From positions 1 to 34,747 of the forward strand of contig JAXJXV010000012.1 of NCBI GenBank assembly GCA_036307305.1: a stretch of DNA of 34,747 bases, written 5' to 3'. Below the pieces are notes generated by a model. It was not told the origin of the DNA. It ran no database searches and saw nothing but the letters and a program-made list of their open reading frames with translations. Below, one piece after another: positions 7,478 to 16,052 of the stretch (the stretch's first letter is position 1; each line of letters opens with the position of its first letter). The stretch comes from SIG607 sp036307305 (lineage in GTDB: Bacteria > Bacillota > Clostridia > Oscillospirales > Acutalibacteraceae). The position numbers and the translations under genes are program-made.

Positions 7478-8146
7478 ATGGGCCAGAAAGTTAATCCACA
7501 CGGATTCCGTGTTGGCGTAATTAAAAACTGGGATTCCCGTTGGTATGCCAAGGATAATGTCTTCGGAGATACTTTGGTTGAGGACTATAACCTCCGTAAG
7601 TACTTGAAGAAGACACTTCAGTCCGCAGGCGTTCCTAAAATTGAAATTGAACGCAATGCGTCCAAGGTCAGAATCCACATTCATTGTGCAAAACCTGGTA
7701 TGGTTATCGGTAGAAACGGTGCTGAAATCGAAAAGCTCCGTCTTACCTGCGAAAAAATGCTTGGTAAGTCCTGCACAATCAATATTGTAGAAATCAAAAA
7801 TCCGGATATGGATGCTCAGCTCGTTGCTGAAAACATCGCTGTTCAGCTTGAAAAGCGTGTTTCCTTCCGTCGTGCTATGAAGATGGCTATCGGCCGCTCA
7901 ATGAAGTTCGGCGCTAAGGGTATCAAGATTACCGTTTCCGGTCGTCTCGGTGGCAGAGAAATTGCCGGTGCTGAGACTTATCATGAGGGTACTATCCCGC
8001 TGCAGACTCTTCGTGCTGATATCGATTACGGTTTTGCAGAGGCTGCTACTACCTACGGCCGTCTTGGCGTAAAGGTATGGCTTTATAAGGGTGAAATCCT
8101 TCATGATGTTAAGAAAACATCTAAGAAGGAAGGGGGATCCCGCTAA
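7478..8146 (+). CDS. rpsC: Ribosomal protein S3
   Basis: Small-subunit protein at the mRNA entry tunnel with helicase activity in the ribosome. Its 222 residues include a KH domain with the GRNG loop in GMVIGRNGAEIEKLR (about residues 70-85) and the C-terminal domain GRLGGREIAGAE. AAGGAGG lies just upstream. The stop codon overlaps the rplP start (TAATG), so the pair is coupled. Confidence 0.97.
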   Translation: MGQKVNPHGFRVGVIKNWDSRWYAKDNVFGDTLVEDYNLRKYLKKTLQSAGVPKIEIERNASKVRIHIHCAKPGMVIGRNGAEIEKLRLTCEKMLGKSCTINIVEIKNPDMDAQLVAENIAVQLEKRVSFRRAMKMAIGRSMKFGAKGIKITVSGRLGGREIAGAETYHEGTIPLQTLRADIDYGFAEAATTYGRLGVKVWLYKGEILHDVKKTSKKEGGSR

Positions 8147-8568
8147 TGTTATTACCAAAGCGTGTAAAATACCGCAAAGTTCAGCGTGGCCGTATGACTG
8201 GTAAGGCTTTGAGAGGTAATACTATTTCTCACGGTCAGTTCGGTCTTCAGGCTCTTGAACCGGCGTGGATCACTTCAAATCAGATAGAGGCTGCCCGTAT
8301 TGCTATGACACGTTACATCAAGCGTGGCGGTCAGGTATGGATTAAAATCTTCCCTGATAAGCCTATAACTGCAAAACCTGCAGAAACTCGAATGGGTTCC
8401 GGTAAAGGTTCTCCTGAATATTGGGTAGCTGTAGTAAAACCCGGCCGTATTATGTTTGAGATTGGCGGAGTTTCCCAGGAGCTTGCTCAGGAAGCTATGC
8501 GTCTCGCTGCCAACAAACTTCCTATTAAATGTAAGTTTGTTACTAAGGAAATGGATGGTGAGCAGTAA
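8146..8568 (+). CDS. rplP: Ribosomal protein L16
   Basis: Large-subunit protein near the A and P sites that positions tRNA. The 140-residue product opens MLLPKRVKYRKVQRGRM and contains GLQALEPAWITSNQIEAAR and RMGSGKGSPEYWVAVV, all diagnostic. It overlaps rpsC and rpmC by single-base TAATG junctions at both ends, so three genes are tightly coupled. Confidence 0.97.
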   Translation: MLLPKRVKYRKVQRGRMTGKALRGNTISHGQFGLQALEPAWITSNQIEAARIAMTRYIKRGGQVWIKIFPDKPITAKPAETRMGSGKGSPEYWVAVVKPGRIMFEIGGVSQELAQEAMRLAANKLPIKCKFVTKEMDGEQ

Positions 8569-8771
8569 TGAATACTAAGGAAATCAGAGAATTAACCATC
8601 GCTGAGCTGAACGAAAAGCTTGGTAAACTTAAGGAAGAATTATTCAATCTCCGTTTCCAGCTCGCTATCAATCAGCTCGACAATCCTATGCGCATTACCG
8701 AAGTTAAGAAGGACATCGCTAGAATTAAAACTGTAATTCGCGAAAAAGAACTTCTTGACTCCAAGGCATAA
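8568..8771 (+). CDS. rpmC: Ribosomal protein L29
   Basis: Small helical protein at the tunnel exit beside L23. Its 67 residues show the characteristic helical hairpin: ELTIAELNEKLGKLKEELFN followed by LRFQLAINQLDNPMRI. The start overlaps the rplP stop. Length is normal. Confidence 0.96.
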   Translation: MNTKEIRELTIAELNEKLGKLKEELFNLRFQLAINQLDNPMRITEVKKDIARIKTVIREKELLDSKA

Positions 8772-8791
8772 GGAAGAGGGAGGGTAATCGA

Positions 8792-9049
8792 ATGAGCGAA
8801 AGAAACCTTCGTAAGACAAGAGTTGGTAAGGTTGTAAGCAACAAAATGGACAAAACCGTTGTAGTTGCTATTGAAGACAACGTTAAACACCCACTCTACA
8901 AGAAGATTATTAAAAACACTATTAAGCTTAAGGCCCATGACGAAAACAACACCTGTAATGTTGGTGACAGAGTTCTCATCATGGAAACCAGACCGCTCTC
9001 CAAGGATAAGAATTGGCGTGTGGTTGAGATTATTGAAAAAGCTTTGTAG
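8792..9049 (+). CDS. rpsQ: Ribosomal protein S17
   Basis: Primary 16S-binding protein with an OB fold. The 85 residues contain the family blocks RKTRVGKVVSNKMDKTVVV, then HPLYKKIIKNT and KLKAHDENN. A GGAGGG site precedes the ATG. It sits between rpmC and rplN as in most Firmicutes. Confidence 0.96.
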   Translation: MSERNLRKTRVGKVVSNKMDKTVVVAIEDNVKHPLYKKIIKNTIKLKAHDENNTCNVGDRVLIMETRPLSKDKNWRVVEIIEKAL

Positions 9050-9069
9050 TCTGTAAGGAGGAAACCACT

Positions 9070-9438
9070 GTGATACAGCAACAGAGTTACCTTAAAGTTG
9101 CCGACAATACCGGTGCTAAAGAAATTATGTGCATTCGCGTACTCGGCGGCTCTAGAAGAAGGTATGCCAATATCGGCGACGTCATCGTAGCTTCCGTTAA
9201 AAAGGCCACTCCTGGTGGTACTGTTAAGAAGGGCGATGTTGTAAAGGCAGTTGTAGTTCGTTCTGCAAAGGGCCTTCGTCGTGCTGATGGCACTTATATC
9301 AGATTTGATGAGAACGCTGCCGTTATCATCCGTGAGGACAAGAATCCCCGCGGTACCCGTATTTTCGGACCGGTAGCAAGAGAGCTTCGTGATAAGGATT
9401 ATACAAAGATTCTTTCCCTTGCTCCCGAAGTACTTTAA
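9070..9438 (+). CDS. rplN: Ribosomal protein L14
   Basis: Interface protein forming an intersubunit bridge and the docking site for the silencing factor RsfS. The 122 residues start at a GTG with a strong AAGGAGG site, reading IQQQSYLKVADNTGAKEIMC. The segments LGGSRRRYANIGD and RGTRIFGPVARELR are diagnostic. The GTG start is the only notable feature. Confidence 0.97.
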   Translation: MIQQQSYLKVADNTGAKEIMCIRVLGGSRRRYANIGDVIVASVKKATPGGTVKKGDVVKAVVVRSAKGLRRADGTYIRFDENAAVIIREDKNPRGTRIFGPVARELRDKDYTKILSLAPEVL

Positions 9439-9452
9439 AGGAGGACCACACC

Positions 9453-9767
9453 ATGAATATTAAAACTGGCGATACAGTTGTTCTCCTTACCGGAGACGAA
9501 AAATACCGTGGCAAAAGCGGTAAGGTTCTCGAAGTTAGCCCCAAAGAAGGCAAGGTTATTGTTGAGGGTCTTAACGTTGTTAAGAAGCACGTAAAACCCC
9601 GCAAGGCCGGCGACCCTTCCGGTATAATTGAGACCGAAAGCGCTATCTATGCATCTAAGGTTCAGCTCGTTTGCCCCAAATGTGGCAAACCCACCCGCGT
9701 AGGCGTTAAAATCTACGAGGATGGCAAGAAGGACCGCGTTTGCAAGAAGTGCAAAGAAACATTTTAA
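9453..9767 (+). CDS. rplX: Ribosomal protein L24, with zinc-ribbon tail
   Basis: Assembly-initiator protein bound near the 5' end of 23S rRNA. The 104 residues have an N-terminal KOW motif (KTGDTVVLLTGDEKYRGKSG) and a C-terminal segment with CPKC at 74-77 and CKKC at 97-100, a likely zinc ribbon present in some bacterial L24 proteins but not in E. coli. AAGGAGG precedes the ATG. Zinc binding is inferred from spacing only. Confidence 0.96.
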   Translation: MNIKTGDTVVLLTGDEKYRGKSGKVLEVSPKEGKVIVEGLNVVKKHVKPRKAGDPSGIIETESAIYASKVQLVCPKCGKPTRVGVKIYEDGKKDRVCKKCKETF

Positions 9768-9786
9768 CGAGTGAGGAGGACATGAC

Positions 9787-10326
9787 ATGTCATTAATGAG
9801 AGAAGAATATGTAAATTCTATTGCTCCCGCATTGATGAAGAAATTCAATTATAAGAGCGTCATGCAGATTCCGAAGCTCGATAAAGTTGTAATCAATGTC
9901 GGACTCGGCGAAGCAAAAGAAAACGCAAAAGTTATCGATGCTGCTATCGCTGATTTAAGCAAAATCACCGGTCAGAAGGCCGTTCCCTGTCTTGCTAAAA
10001 AGTCTGTTGCAAACTTTAAGCTTCGTGCAGGTCAGCCTATCGGTGTAAAAGTTACTCTCAGAGGCGAGAGAATGTATGAATTCGTTGAGCGTCTTTTCAA
10101 CGCAGCTCTCCCCAGAGTTAGAGACTTCAGAGGTATCAATCCTAACTCTTTCGACGGCCGTGGTAACTATTCCATGGGTGTTAAAGAGCAGCTTATTTTC
10201 CCTGAAATCGAATTTGATAAAATCGACAAGGTTCGCGGTATGGATATTAACTTCATTACCACTGCAAAGACCGACGAAGAAGCCCGTGAGCTTTTAAGTC
10301 TTATGGGCGCTCCGTTTGCGAAATAA
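9787..10326 (+). CDS. rplE: Ribosomal protein L5
   Basis: Binds 5S rRNA with L18 in the central protuberance and contacts the P-site tRNA. The 179 residues carry VINVGLGEAKENAKV, GQKAVPCLAKKSVANFKLR and the C-terminal DFRGINPNSFDGRGNYSMG. A second ATG three codons in is possible, but the first has the GAGGA site at suitable distance. Confidence 0.97.
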   Translation: MSLMREEYVNSIAPALMKKFNYKSVMQIPKLDKVVINVGLGEAKENAKVIDAAIADLSKITGQKAVPCLAKKSVANFKLRAGQPIGVKVTLRGERMYEFVERLFNAALPRVRDFRGINPNSFDGRGNYSMGVKEQLIFPEIEFDKIDKVRGMDINFITTAKTDEEARELLSLMGAPFAK

Positions 10327-10338
10327 GGAGAAGAAATT

Positions 10339-10524
10339 ATGGCTAAAACATCTATGAAAATAAAACAGGCACGTCCTGCCAAATTTTCAACCAGAGCTTA
10401 CAGCAGATGTAAAATCTGCGGACGCCCACACGCTTATCTTCGCAAATACGGTATTTGCCGTATCTGTTTCAGAGAACTCGCATACAAGGGTGAAATTCCC
10501 GGCGTGACAAAGGCAAGCTGGTAA
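10339..10524 (+). CDS. rpsN: Ribosomal protein S14, zinc-binding type
   Basis: Late-assembling head protein of the small subunit. The 61-residue form is the short zinc type (type Z) with four cysteines at 24, 27, 40 and 43 (CKIC and CRIC). This paralogue can be replaced by a zinc-free S14 under zinc limitation in some Firmicutes; no such copy is in this window. AAGGAG precedes the ATG. Confidence 0.97.
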   Translation: MAKTSMKIKQARPAKFSTRAYSRCKICGRPHAYLRKYGICRICFRELAYKGEIPGVTKASW

Positions 10525-10549
10525 AGCAACAGAAAAGGAGGTTGACGGC

Positions 10550-10948
10550 ATGCAAATCACCGATACTATAGCCGATATGCTTACAAGAATTCGTAATGCT
10601 TCTTCGGCAAAACATGATTCGGTAGATATTCCTGCGTCTAATGTTAAAAAAGCTATTGCTCAGATTTTACTTGACGAAGGATATATTACAAGCTTTCAGG
10701 TTATTGAAGACGGAAAGCAGGGCATGATTCATATCGTACTGAAGTATGGCCCGAAAAAATCTCAAATCATCACTGGAATTCGCAGAGTTTCCAAGCCAGG
10801 TTTGAGAATTTACACCAATGTTGAGGATATGCCGAAGGTTATGAGAGGCCTTGGCATCGCAATCCTTTCCACCTCTAAGGGTATTTTGACAGACAAACAG
10901 GCTCGCAAAGCTAACGTTGGCGGCGAAGTTCTGGCTTATGTTTGGTAA
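10550..10948 (+). CDS. rpsH: Ribosomal protein S8
   Basis: Central-domain assembly protein of the 30S subunit. The 132 residues begin with DTIADMLTRIRNASSAKHD and end with STSKGILTDKQARKANVGGE, both family signatures. In E. coli S8 represses the spc operon at the L5 start; no equivalent target was searched. AAAGGAGG precedes the ATG. Confidence 0.97.
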   Translation: MQITDTIADMLTRIRNASSAKHDSVDIPASNVKKAIAQILLDEGYITSFQVIEDGKQGMIHIVLKYGPKKSQIITGIRRVSKPGLRIYTNVEDMPKVMRGLGIAILSTSKGILTDKQARKANVGGEVLAYVW

Positions 10949-10962
10949 GGAGGTGCTTCAGG

Positions 10963-11511
10963 ATGTCTCGTATTGGAAAGAAACCGATTGCTATTCCTGC
11001 AGGTGTTGAAGTTAAGTTTAACGGCAACGAAATTACCGTTAAGGGTCCTAAGGGTGAACTTAAAGAAACCCTTCGTCCTGAAATGGAAATTGTAATGGAA
11101 AATAGCGAAATTATTGTAAAGCGTCCCAATGACGACCAGTTGAATCGTTCTCTTCACGGTCTTACCCGTACACTTATCTCCAATATGGTAGTAGGTGTTA
11201 CAGAAGGCTTTAAGAAGGAACTTGATGTTAACGGTGTTGGTTATCGTGTTCAGAAGCAGGGTAAAAATCTTGTTATGAACCTTGGATATTCACATCAGGT
11301 TATCATGGAAGAGCCTACTGGTATTACTATTGACGTTCCCAGTCCTAACAAAATTATTGTTAGCGGTTGCGACAAACAGGCAGTAGGTCAGTTAGCAGCT
11401 CAGATTCGTGAAAAACGTCCTCCCGAGCCATACAAGGGTAAGGGTATCAAGTACGTTGATGAGTATATCCGCCGTAAAGAAGGTAAAGCCGCTAAGGGCG
11501 CAAAGAAATAA
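10963..11511 (+). CDS. rplF: Ribosomal protein L6
   Basis: Large-subunit protein at the factor-binding region near the sarcin-ricin loop. From ATG 10963 the product has 182 residues starting MSRIGKKPIAIPAGV, the family standard. The frame is open back to 10942, but AAGGAGG at about 10947-10953 lies inside that extension and at the right distance from 10963. The C-terminal PPEPYKGKGIKYVDE is diagnostic. Confidence 0.97.
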   Translation: MSRIGKKPIAIPAGVEVKFNGNEITVKGPKGELKETLRPEMEIVMENSEIIVKRPNDDQLNRSLHGLTRTLISNMVVGVTEGFKKELDVNGVGYRVQKQGKNLVMNLGYSHQVIMEEPTGITIDVPSPNKIIVSGCDKQAVGQLAAQIREKRPPEPYKGKGIKYVDEYIRRKEGKAAKGAKK

Positions 11512-11532
11512 TTTAAAAGGAGTGTATTTTAA

Positions 11533-11892
11533 ATGGTTAATAAACCAGATTCTAACAAGGCACGTCTTAAGCGTCACGCTCGTGTACGTAGCAAGATAAG
11601 CGGTACTGCTCAGTGCCCACGCCTTGATGTATTCCGCTCCAACAGCAATATTTACGCCCAGTTGATTGACGACGTTAACGGCGTTACTTTAGCTGCTGCT
11701 TCTACCGTTGAAAAGGACTTTGAAGGTGCTACTGGTAACAAAGAAGCAGCCCGTAAAGTTGGACAGTTAATTGCTAAACGCGCTCTTGATAAAGGTATTG
11801 AGTGTTGCGTTTTCGACCGTGGCGGTTATATTTACCATGGTCGTGTCTTGGAGCTTGCCGAAGGTGCCCGTGAGGGCGGCCTCAAGTTCTAA
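11533..11892 (+). CDS. rplR: Ribosomal protein L18
   Basis: 5S rRNA-binding protein of the central protuberance. The 119 residues show RHARVRSKISGTAQCPRL, the central FRSNSNIYAQLID, and the C-terminal DRGGYIYHGRVLELAEGARE, all expected. AAAAGGAG lies upstream of the ATG. Normal length. Confidence 0.97.
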   Translation: MVNKPDSNKARLKRHARVRSKISGTAQCPRLDVFRSNSNIYAQLIDDVNGVTLAAASTVEKDFEGATGNKEAARKVGQLIAKRALDKGIECCVFDRGGYIYHGRVLELAEGAREGGLKF

Positions 11893-11911
11893 TTGAAGAG
11901 GAGGAATACTT

Positions 11912-12415
11912 TTGGCTACTAATTTTGACACTAACAATGTAGAATTACAGGAGCGCGTTGTTGCTATCAACCGCGTATCCAAAACCGTTAAGGGCGGTCG
12001 TATAATGAAGTTCTCCGCTTTGGTTGTTGTCGGCGACGGCAATGGCAGAGTAGGCTTCGGTCTCGGTAAAGCTGGTGAAGTTCCGGATGCGATTCGCAAG
12101 GGTATTGAGGATGCCAAGAAGAACATGATTACAGTTGCTCTTAAGGGCTCCACTATTCCTCATGAAATCATCGGTGAGTTCGGCGCAGGTCGTGTGCTTT
12201 TAAAGCCCGCTGCAACCGGTACCGGCGTTATCGCCGGCGGCCCTGTTCGTGCCGTACTTGAAATCGTTGGTATCAAGGATATCCGTACAAAAGCATTGCG
12301 TAGTAACAATCCCTGCAATGTTGTAAGAGCTACTATTGCCGGTCTTGCTGCTCTTCGTAATGCAGAAGAAGTTGCTGCTATCCGCGGCAAATCCGTAAAA
12401 GAAATCGTTGGTTAA
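11912..12415 (+). CDS. rpsE: Ribosomal protein S5 (TTG start)
   Basis: Small-subunit protein involved in mRNA helicase activity and decoding fidelity. The 167-residue product starts at TTG 11912 behind a GAGGAGG site; no ATG or GTG nearby fits. Diagnostic blocks are VAINRVSKTVKGGRIMKFSA, GDGNGRVGFGLGKAGEVPDA and the GTGVIAGGPVRAVLE loop. The rare start codon is the only oddity. Confidence 0.96.
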   Translation: MATNFDTNNVELQERVVAINRVSKTVKGGRIMKFSALVVVGDGNGRVGFGLGKAGEVPDAIRKGIEDAKKNMITVALKGSTIPHEIIGEFGAGRVLLKPAATGTGVIAGGPVRAVLEIVGIKDIRTKALRSNNPCNVVRATIAGLAALRNAEEVAAIRGKSVKEIVG

Positions 12416-12429
12416 GGAGGAGCAAAACA

Positions 12430-12606
12430 ATGGCACTTAAAGTTAAACTTATAAAGAGCACCATCGGCTCCAAGAAGGACCAGATTGCTACTGTTAAGGC
12501 TCTCGGTCTTCAGAAAATCGGCGATGTATCCATTCAGCCTGATAATGCTCAGACTATGGGTAAAATCAAAAAAGTCGTACACCTCGTTGAGGTGAGTGAG
12601 GCCTAA
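12430..12606 (+). CDS. rpmD: Ribosomal protein L30
   Basis: Small large-subunit protein of 58 residues, short enough to be missed by length cut-offs. The translation starts MALKVKLIKSTIGSKKDQIA and has the family core KALGLQKIGDVSIQPDNAQT. AAGGAGG lies just upstream. It lies between rpsE and rplO as expected; a 77-base gap with a hairpin follows. Confidence 0.95.
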   Translation: MALKVKLIKSTIGSKKDQIATVKALGLQKIGDVSIQPDNAQTMGKIKKVVHLVEVSEA

Positions 12607-12623
12607 TATGGCTTCGAGTTATA

Positions 12624-12640
12624 TCCGCCTGTTTGGCGGA
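12624..12640 (+). other. Intercistronic hairpin, rpmD-rplO gap
   Basis: TCCGCC pairs with GGCGGA around a five-base loop. A second weaker stem (CGGAA/TTCCG) follows at about 12646-12658. There is no T-run, so termination is unlikely. Confidence 0.5.
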
Positions 12641-12683
12641 AAGAGCGGAATTATTTCCGTCACTAAGCAAGGAGGTGCGAAAA

Positions 12684-13124
12684 ATGAAACTGCATGAATT
12701 AACCCCCGCTTTTGGTTCTACTAAGGAAGCAAAGCGTATCGGTAGAGGTCATGGCTCCGGCAATGGTAAAACTGCCGGTAAAGGTCACAAAGGACAGAAG
12801 GCTCGTGCCGGTCACGGTATGAGACCTGGTTTCGAAGGCGGTCAGATGCCCCTTCAGAGACGTGTTCCTAAGCGTGGCTTCAATAACATTTTTGCTGAAG
12901 AGGTTATTGCTATCAACGTTTCTGCTCTCAATGTATTTGAGGACGGTGCTGTAGTTGATGCTGCTGCTTTGGCTGAAAAGGGTATCGTGAAGAAGGCTTC
13001 CTACCCTGTAAAAGTACTCGGTAAGGGCGAAATTACAAAGAAGCTTACAGTTAAGCTTAACGCTTTCTCTGCTTCTGCTACTGAAAAAATCGCTGCTGCC
13101 GGTGGAAAGACCGAGGTGATTTAA
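12684..13124 (+). CDS. rplO: Ribosomal protein L15
   Basis: Large-subunit assembly protein with a long glycine-rich extension. From ATG 12684, behind AAGGAGG, the 146 residues begin MKLHELTPAFGSTKEAKRIG and continue through the Gly/Lys-rich region GHGSGNGKTAGKGHKGQKAR. The frame is open to 12633 but the extra 17 codons are not family-like. secY starts two bases after the stop. Confidence 0.96.
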   Translation: MKLHELTPAFGSTKEAKRIGRGHGSGNGKTAGKGHKGQKARAGHGMRPGFEGGQMPLQRRVPKRGFNNIFAEEVIAINVSALNVFEDGAVVDAAALAEKGIVKKASYPVKVLGKGEITKKLTVKLNAFSASATEKIAAAGGKTEVI

Positions 13125-13126
13125 CC

Positions 13127-14392
13127 GTGTTAGAAACTATAAGAAACGCCTGGGCTGTTAAAGATATCAGACGCAAAATACTTTTCACGGTTTTCATTTT
13201 GATCGTTTTCCGTATCGGTTCGGTCATTCCTGTTCCTTTTGTAGACGTAGCTATGTTAGGCGAGGCTGCTACTAATGAGTTCTTTAGTTATCTGTCAATA
13301 TTGACCGGCGGCGGACTTGAATATGCGGCTATCTTCGCTCTTTCAGTTACTCCCTACATTAACTCATCAATTATAATTCAGCTTTTATCAGTTGCTATTC
13401 CTGCTCTTGAGCGTCTTTCTAAGGAAGGCGAAGAGGGTAGAAAGAAGATTGCGCAGATTACCCGTTACGTAACGGTTGCTCTTGGTCTTCTTCAGGGTGT
13501 TGCTTACTTTATCTACCTGAATTCAATTAATTGTATCAGCGCAGATGGTGGCTTCTTATTCTGGCTTGCTGCCGGTGTTATCGTTCTTTGTCTTACCGCA
13601 GGTTCCGCAATGGTTATGTGGCTTGGCGAACAGATTGATACTAAGGGTATCGGTAACGGTATTTCCATGATTCTGTTTGCAGGTATCATATCAAGAGGTC
13701 CTCAGGCTGCGAACGTACTTTGGCACAACTTAAAGATTAATCCTGTTGCAGTTATCGCAATCATCGTTCTGTTCCTCTTACTTATAATGTTCGTTGTATG
13801 GATGACAAATGCAGAACGCAGAATCCCCGTACAGTATGCAAAACGCGTTGTAGGTAACAAGATGTATGGCGGTCAGAATACTCATATTCCGATTAAGGTA
13901 AATATGTCAGGTGTTATGCCTGTAATATTCGCAAGCTCAATTTTGATGCTTCCTACCATGATTTTAAGCTTTATGAGTAACACTGACAGAACTCTATATA
14001 AGTTCTTCTCATTGTTCAGCACTCAGGGCGTATTCTATGCAATACTTTACTTCATAATGATTATCGGTTTTGCATATTTCTACGCTACCATTCAGTTTAA
14101 TCCCGTTGAGATGGCTAACAATCTTAGAAAGAACGGTGGTTCTATCCCAGGTATCCGCCCAGGTAAACCTACTGTTGAGTTTATTTCCAAGATTCTTTCC
14201 AGAATTACTTTGATGGGTGCTTTCTTCCTGAGCGTCGTTGCAATACTTCCTATTGCCGTAGGCAGAATCGGTGCTATGAATATTTCCCTTGGTGGTACTT
14301 CAATGCTGATTCTTGTAGGTGTTGCACTTGATACAGTTCAGAACCTCGAATCTCAGATGATGATGCGTCATTACAAGGGATTCCTTGATTAA
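13127..14392 (+). CDS. secY: Preprotein translocase channel subunit SecY
   Basis: Central pore of the Sec translocon in the plasma membrane. The 421-residue protein starts at GTG 13127, two bases from rplO, and has about ten membrane helices. Family marks are FRIGSVIPVPFVD near the N-terminus, SVTPYINSSIIIQLL, TKGIGNGISMILFAGI and the C-terminal loop RKNGGSIPGIRPGKPT, which contacts SecA and the ribosome. Length is usual for the family. Confidence 0.97.
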   Translation: MLETIRNAWAVKDIRRKILFTVFILIVFRIGSVIPVPFVDVAMLGEAATNEFFSYLSILTGGGLEYAAIFALSVTPYINSSIIIQLLSVAIPALERLSKEGEEGRKKIAQITRYVTVALGLLQGVAYFIYLNSINCISADGGFLFWLAAGVIVLCLTAGSAMVMWLGEQIDTKGIGNGISMILFAGIISRGPQAANVLWHNLKINPVAVIAIIVLFLLLIMFVVWMTNAERRIPVQYAKRVVGNKMYGGQNTHIPIKVNMSGVMPVIFASSILMLPTMILSFMSNTDRTLYKFFSLFSTQGVFYAILYFIMIIGFAYFYATIQFNPVEMANNLRKNGGSIPGIRPGKPTVEFISKILSRITLMGAFFLSVVAILPIAVGRIGAMNISLGGTSMLILVGVALDTVQNLESQMMMRHYKGFLD

Positions 14393-14409
14393 TTAAAAGG
14401 AGACCGTAT

Positions 14410-15042
14410 ATGAAGCTCATACTTTTGGGTGCTCCTGGTGCCGGTAAAGGCACACAGGCAGAATATATTTCTGAAAAATTAAATATTCCTACCATTTCTA
14501 CAGGTAATATTATCCGCGCCGCTTTAAAGAACGGCACAGAAATGGGTAAGGTTGCTAAATCTTATATCGATGCAGGCGCACTCGTTCCTGATGAAGTTGT
14601 TATCGGAATTGTAAAAGAGCGCCTTGCAGAGAAGGATTGTGAAAACGGTTATATTCTTGACGGCTTCCCACGTACTATTCCACAAGCAGAGGCGCTGGAC
14701 GCTATGGGCGATACTGTTGACACCGTTCTATCCCTTGAGGTAGAGGACGAAGAAATAGTAAAGCGTATGTCCGGCAGACGTGTTTGTGAAAAGTGCGGAA
14801 CAAGCTATCACACTGAATATAAGAAGCCTGAAAAAGAGGGCGTATGTAATCTTTGCGGCGGCAATCTTGTTATCCGCAAGGACGATGAACCTGCAACGGT
14901 GCTTAATCGTCTTGAGGTTTATCATCAGCAGACCGAACCTCTTATGGCTTATTATGAAAAACAGGGTAAGCTTATAAGCGTTAAGGGTATGGATACGGTT
15001 GAGAAAACAACTGCTGCCGTTTTCAAGGCATTGGAGATTTAG
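14410..15042 (+). CDS. adk: Adenylate kinase, zinc-type lid
   Basis: Cytoplasmic enzyme interconverting ATP plus AMP and two ADP. The P-loop GAPGAGKGTQ is at residues 7-16 and the AMP-site DGFPRT near 84-89. The lid has cysteines at 126, 129, 146 and 149, the zinc-binding arrangement of Gram-positive enzymes. The 210 residues are of normal length. Its place between secY and map is typical. Confidence 0.97.
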   Translation: MKLILLGAPGAGKGTQAEYISEKLNIPTISTGNIIRAALKNGTEMGKVAKSYIDAGALVPDEVVIGIVKERLAEKDCENGYILDGFPRTIPQAEALDAMGDTVDTVLSLEVEDEEIVKRMSGRRVCEKCGTSYHTEYKKPEKEGVCNLCGGNLVIRKDDEPATVLNRLEVYHQQTEPLMAYYEKQGKLISVKGMDTVEKTTAAVFKALEI

Positions 15043-15044
15043 TT

Positions 15045-15794
15045 ATGATAGTGCTTAAAACCAGCCGAGAGTTGTCTATTATGCGGGAAGCATGTAGAAT
15101 ATCGGCAGGCGCATTACAGTTGGTAGGCAAGGCTGTTGAACCGGGTGTATCCACTTGGGAACTTGACAGTATAGCTGAAAAATATATTTTAAGTCAGGGC
15201 GCTAAGCCCAACTTTAAAGGATACTCAGGCTATCCTGCAACAGCTTGCATTTCCATAAATAATGAGGTGATTCACGGCATACCTTCTAAAAAGCGGATTC
15301 TTAAAGCGGGTGACATAGTCAGTATTGATTTAGGAGCTGCATTTGAAGGCTATAACGGTGATAATGCCGCCACTTTCGCTGTCGGAGACGTTTCCGAAGA
15401 GGCGAAGCGGCTGATGGACGCGACCAGAGAAAGTCTTTACGAAGGCATAAAGGCTGTTCGCGCAGGCGGTAGAATCGGCGATATAGGAAGTGCTATACAG
15501 CATTATGTCGAGGAGCGCGGTTTCTCGGTTGTCAGAGATTTTATCGGACACGGAATAGGAACTAAGCTTCACGAAGCACCAGAGGTCCCGAATTACGGTA
15601 CGGCCGGAAAGGGAATCCGTTTGATGCCGGGAATGACAATCGCGATTGAACCAATGGTCAATTTCGGTTCGCCCGACGTTAAAACCTTATCAGACGGTTG
15701 GACGGTAGAAACAAAGGATGGTTCACTGTCAGCTCATTTCGAGCATACGGTGGCTATAACCTCTGACGGTGCGCAGATAATGACTCTTGCTTAA
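15045..15794 (+). CDS. map: Methionine aminopeptidase, type I
   Basis: Removes the initiator methionine from nascent proteins. All five metal ligands can be placed: D95, D106, H169, E202 and E233, along with H77 of the active site. The 249 residues are standard, without an N-terminal zinc extension. The start is only two bases from the adk stop, suggesting coupled translation. Confidence 0.97.
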   Translation: MIVLKTSRELSIMREACRISAGALQLVGKAVEPGVSTWELDSIAEKYILSQGAKPNFKGYSGYPATACISINNEVIHGIPSKKRILKAGDIVSIDLGAAFEGYNGDNAATFAVGDVSEEAKRLMDATRESLYEGIKAVRAGGRIGDIGSAIQHYVEERGFSVVRDFIGHGIGTKLHEAPEVPNYGTAGKGIRLMPGMTIAIEPMVNFGSPDVKTLSDGWTVETKDGSLSAHFEHTVAITSDGAQIMTLA

Positions 15795-15804
15795 AGGTGT
15801 TATT

Positions 15805-16050
15805 ATGATGACATTTAAAGTAGTTAAGTCTTGCGCCGGAAGAGATAAAGGTTCTTTACTTGCCGTTATAGGCGAAGAAAGAGATTTCGTTTTGGTGGTA
15901 GACGGCAAAGCCCGACCCCTAGAACGACCTAAGAAAAAGAACCTTAGGCATATTGAATTTATCGGACAAAGTCTGAACAAAGACGTATTTATTTCAAATA
16001 AATCATTACGCCGTGCGCTTAAAGCGTACGTGATTAGGGAGGATTTCTGA
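15805..16050 (+). CDS. KOW-domain RNA-binding protein (L14e-like)
   Basis: This is a short basic protein of 81 residues with an N-terminal KOW-like motif (KVVKSCAGRDKGSLLAVIG) and a basic middle (RPLERPKKKNLRHIEFIG). Proteins like this sit between map and infA in many Firmicutes and resemble archaeal-eukaryotic L14e/L27e; a ribosome-linked role is probable but not established. I chose ATG 15805 because the open frame at 15787 begins with TTG inside map; an ATG at 15808 is equally possible. Confidence 0.85.
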   Translation: MMTFKVVKSCAGRDKGSLLAVIGEERDFVLVVDGKARPLERPKKKNLRHIEFIGQSLNKDVFISNKSLRRALKAYVIREDF

Positions 16051-16052
16051 TT

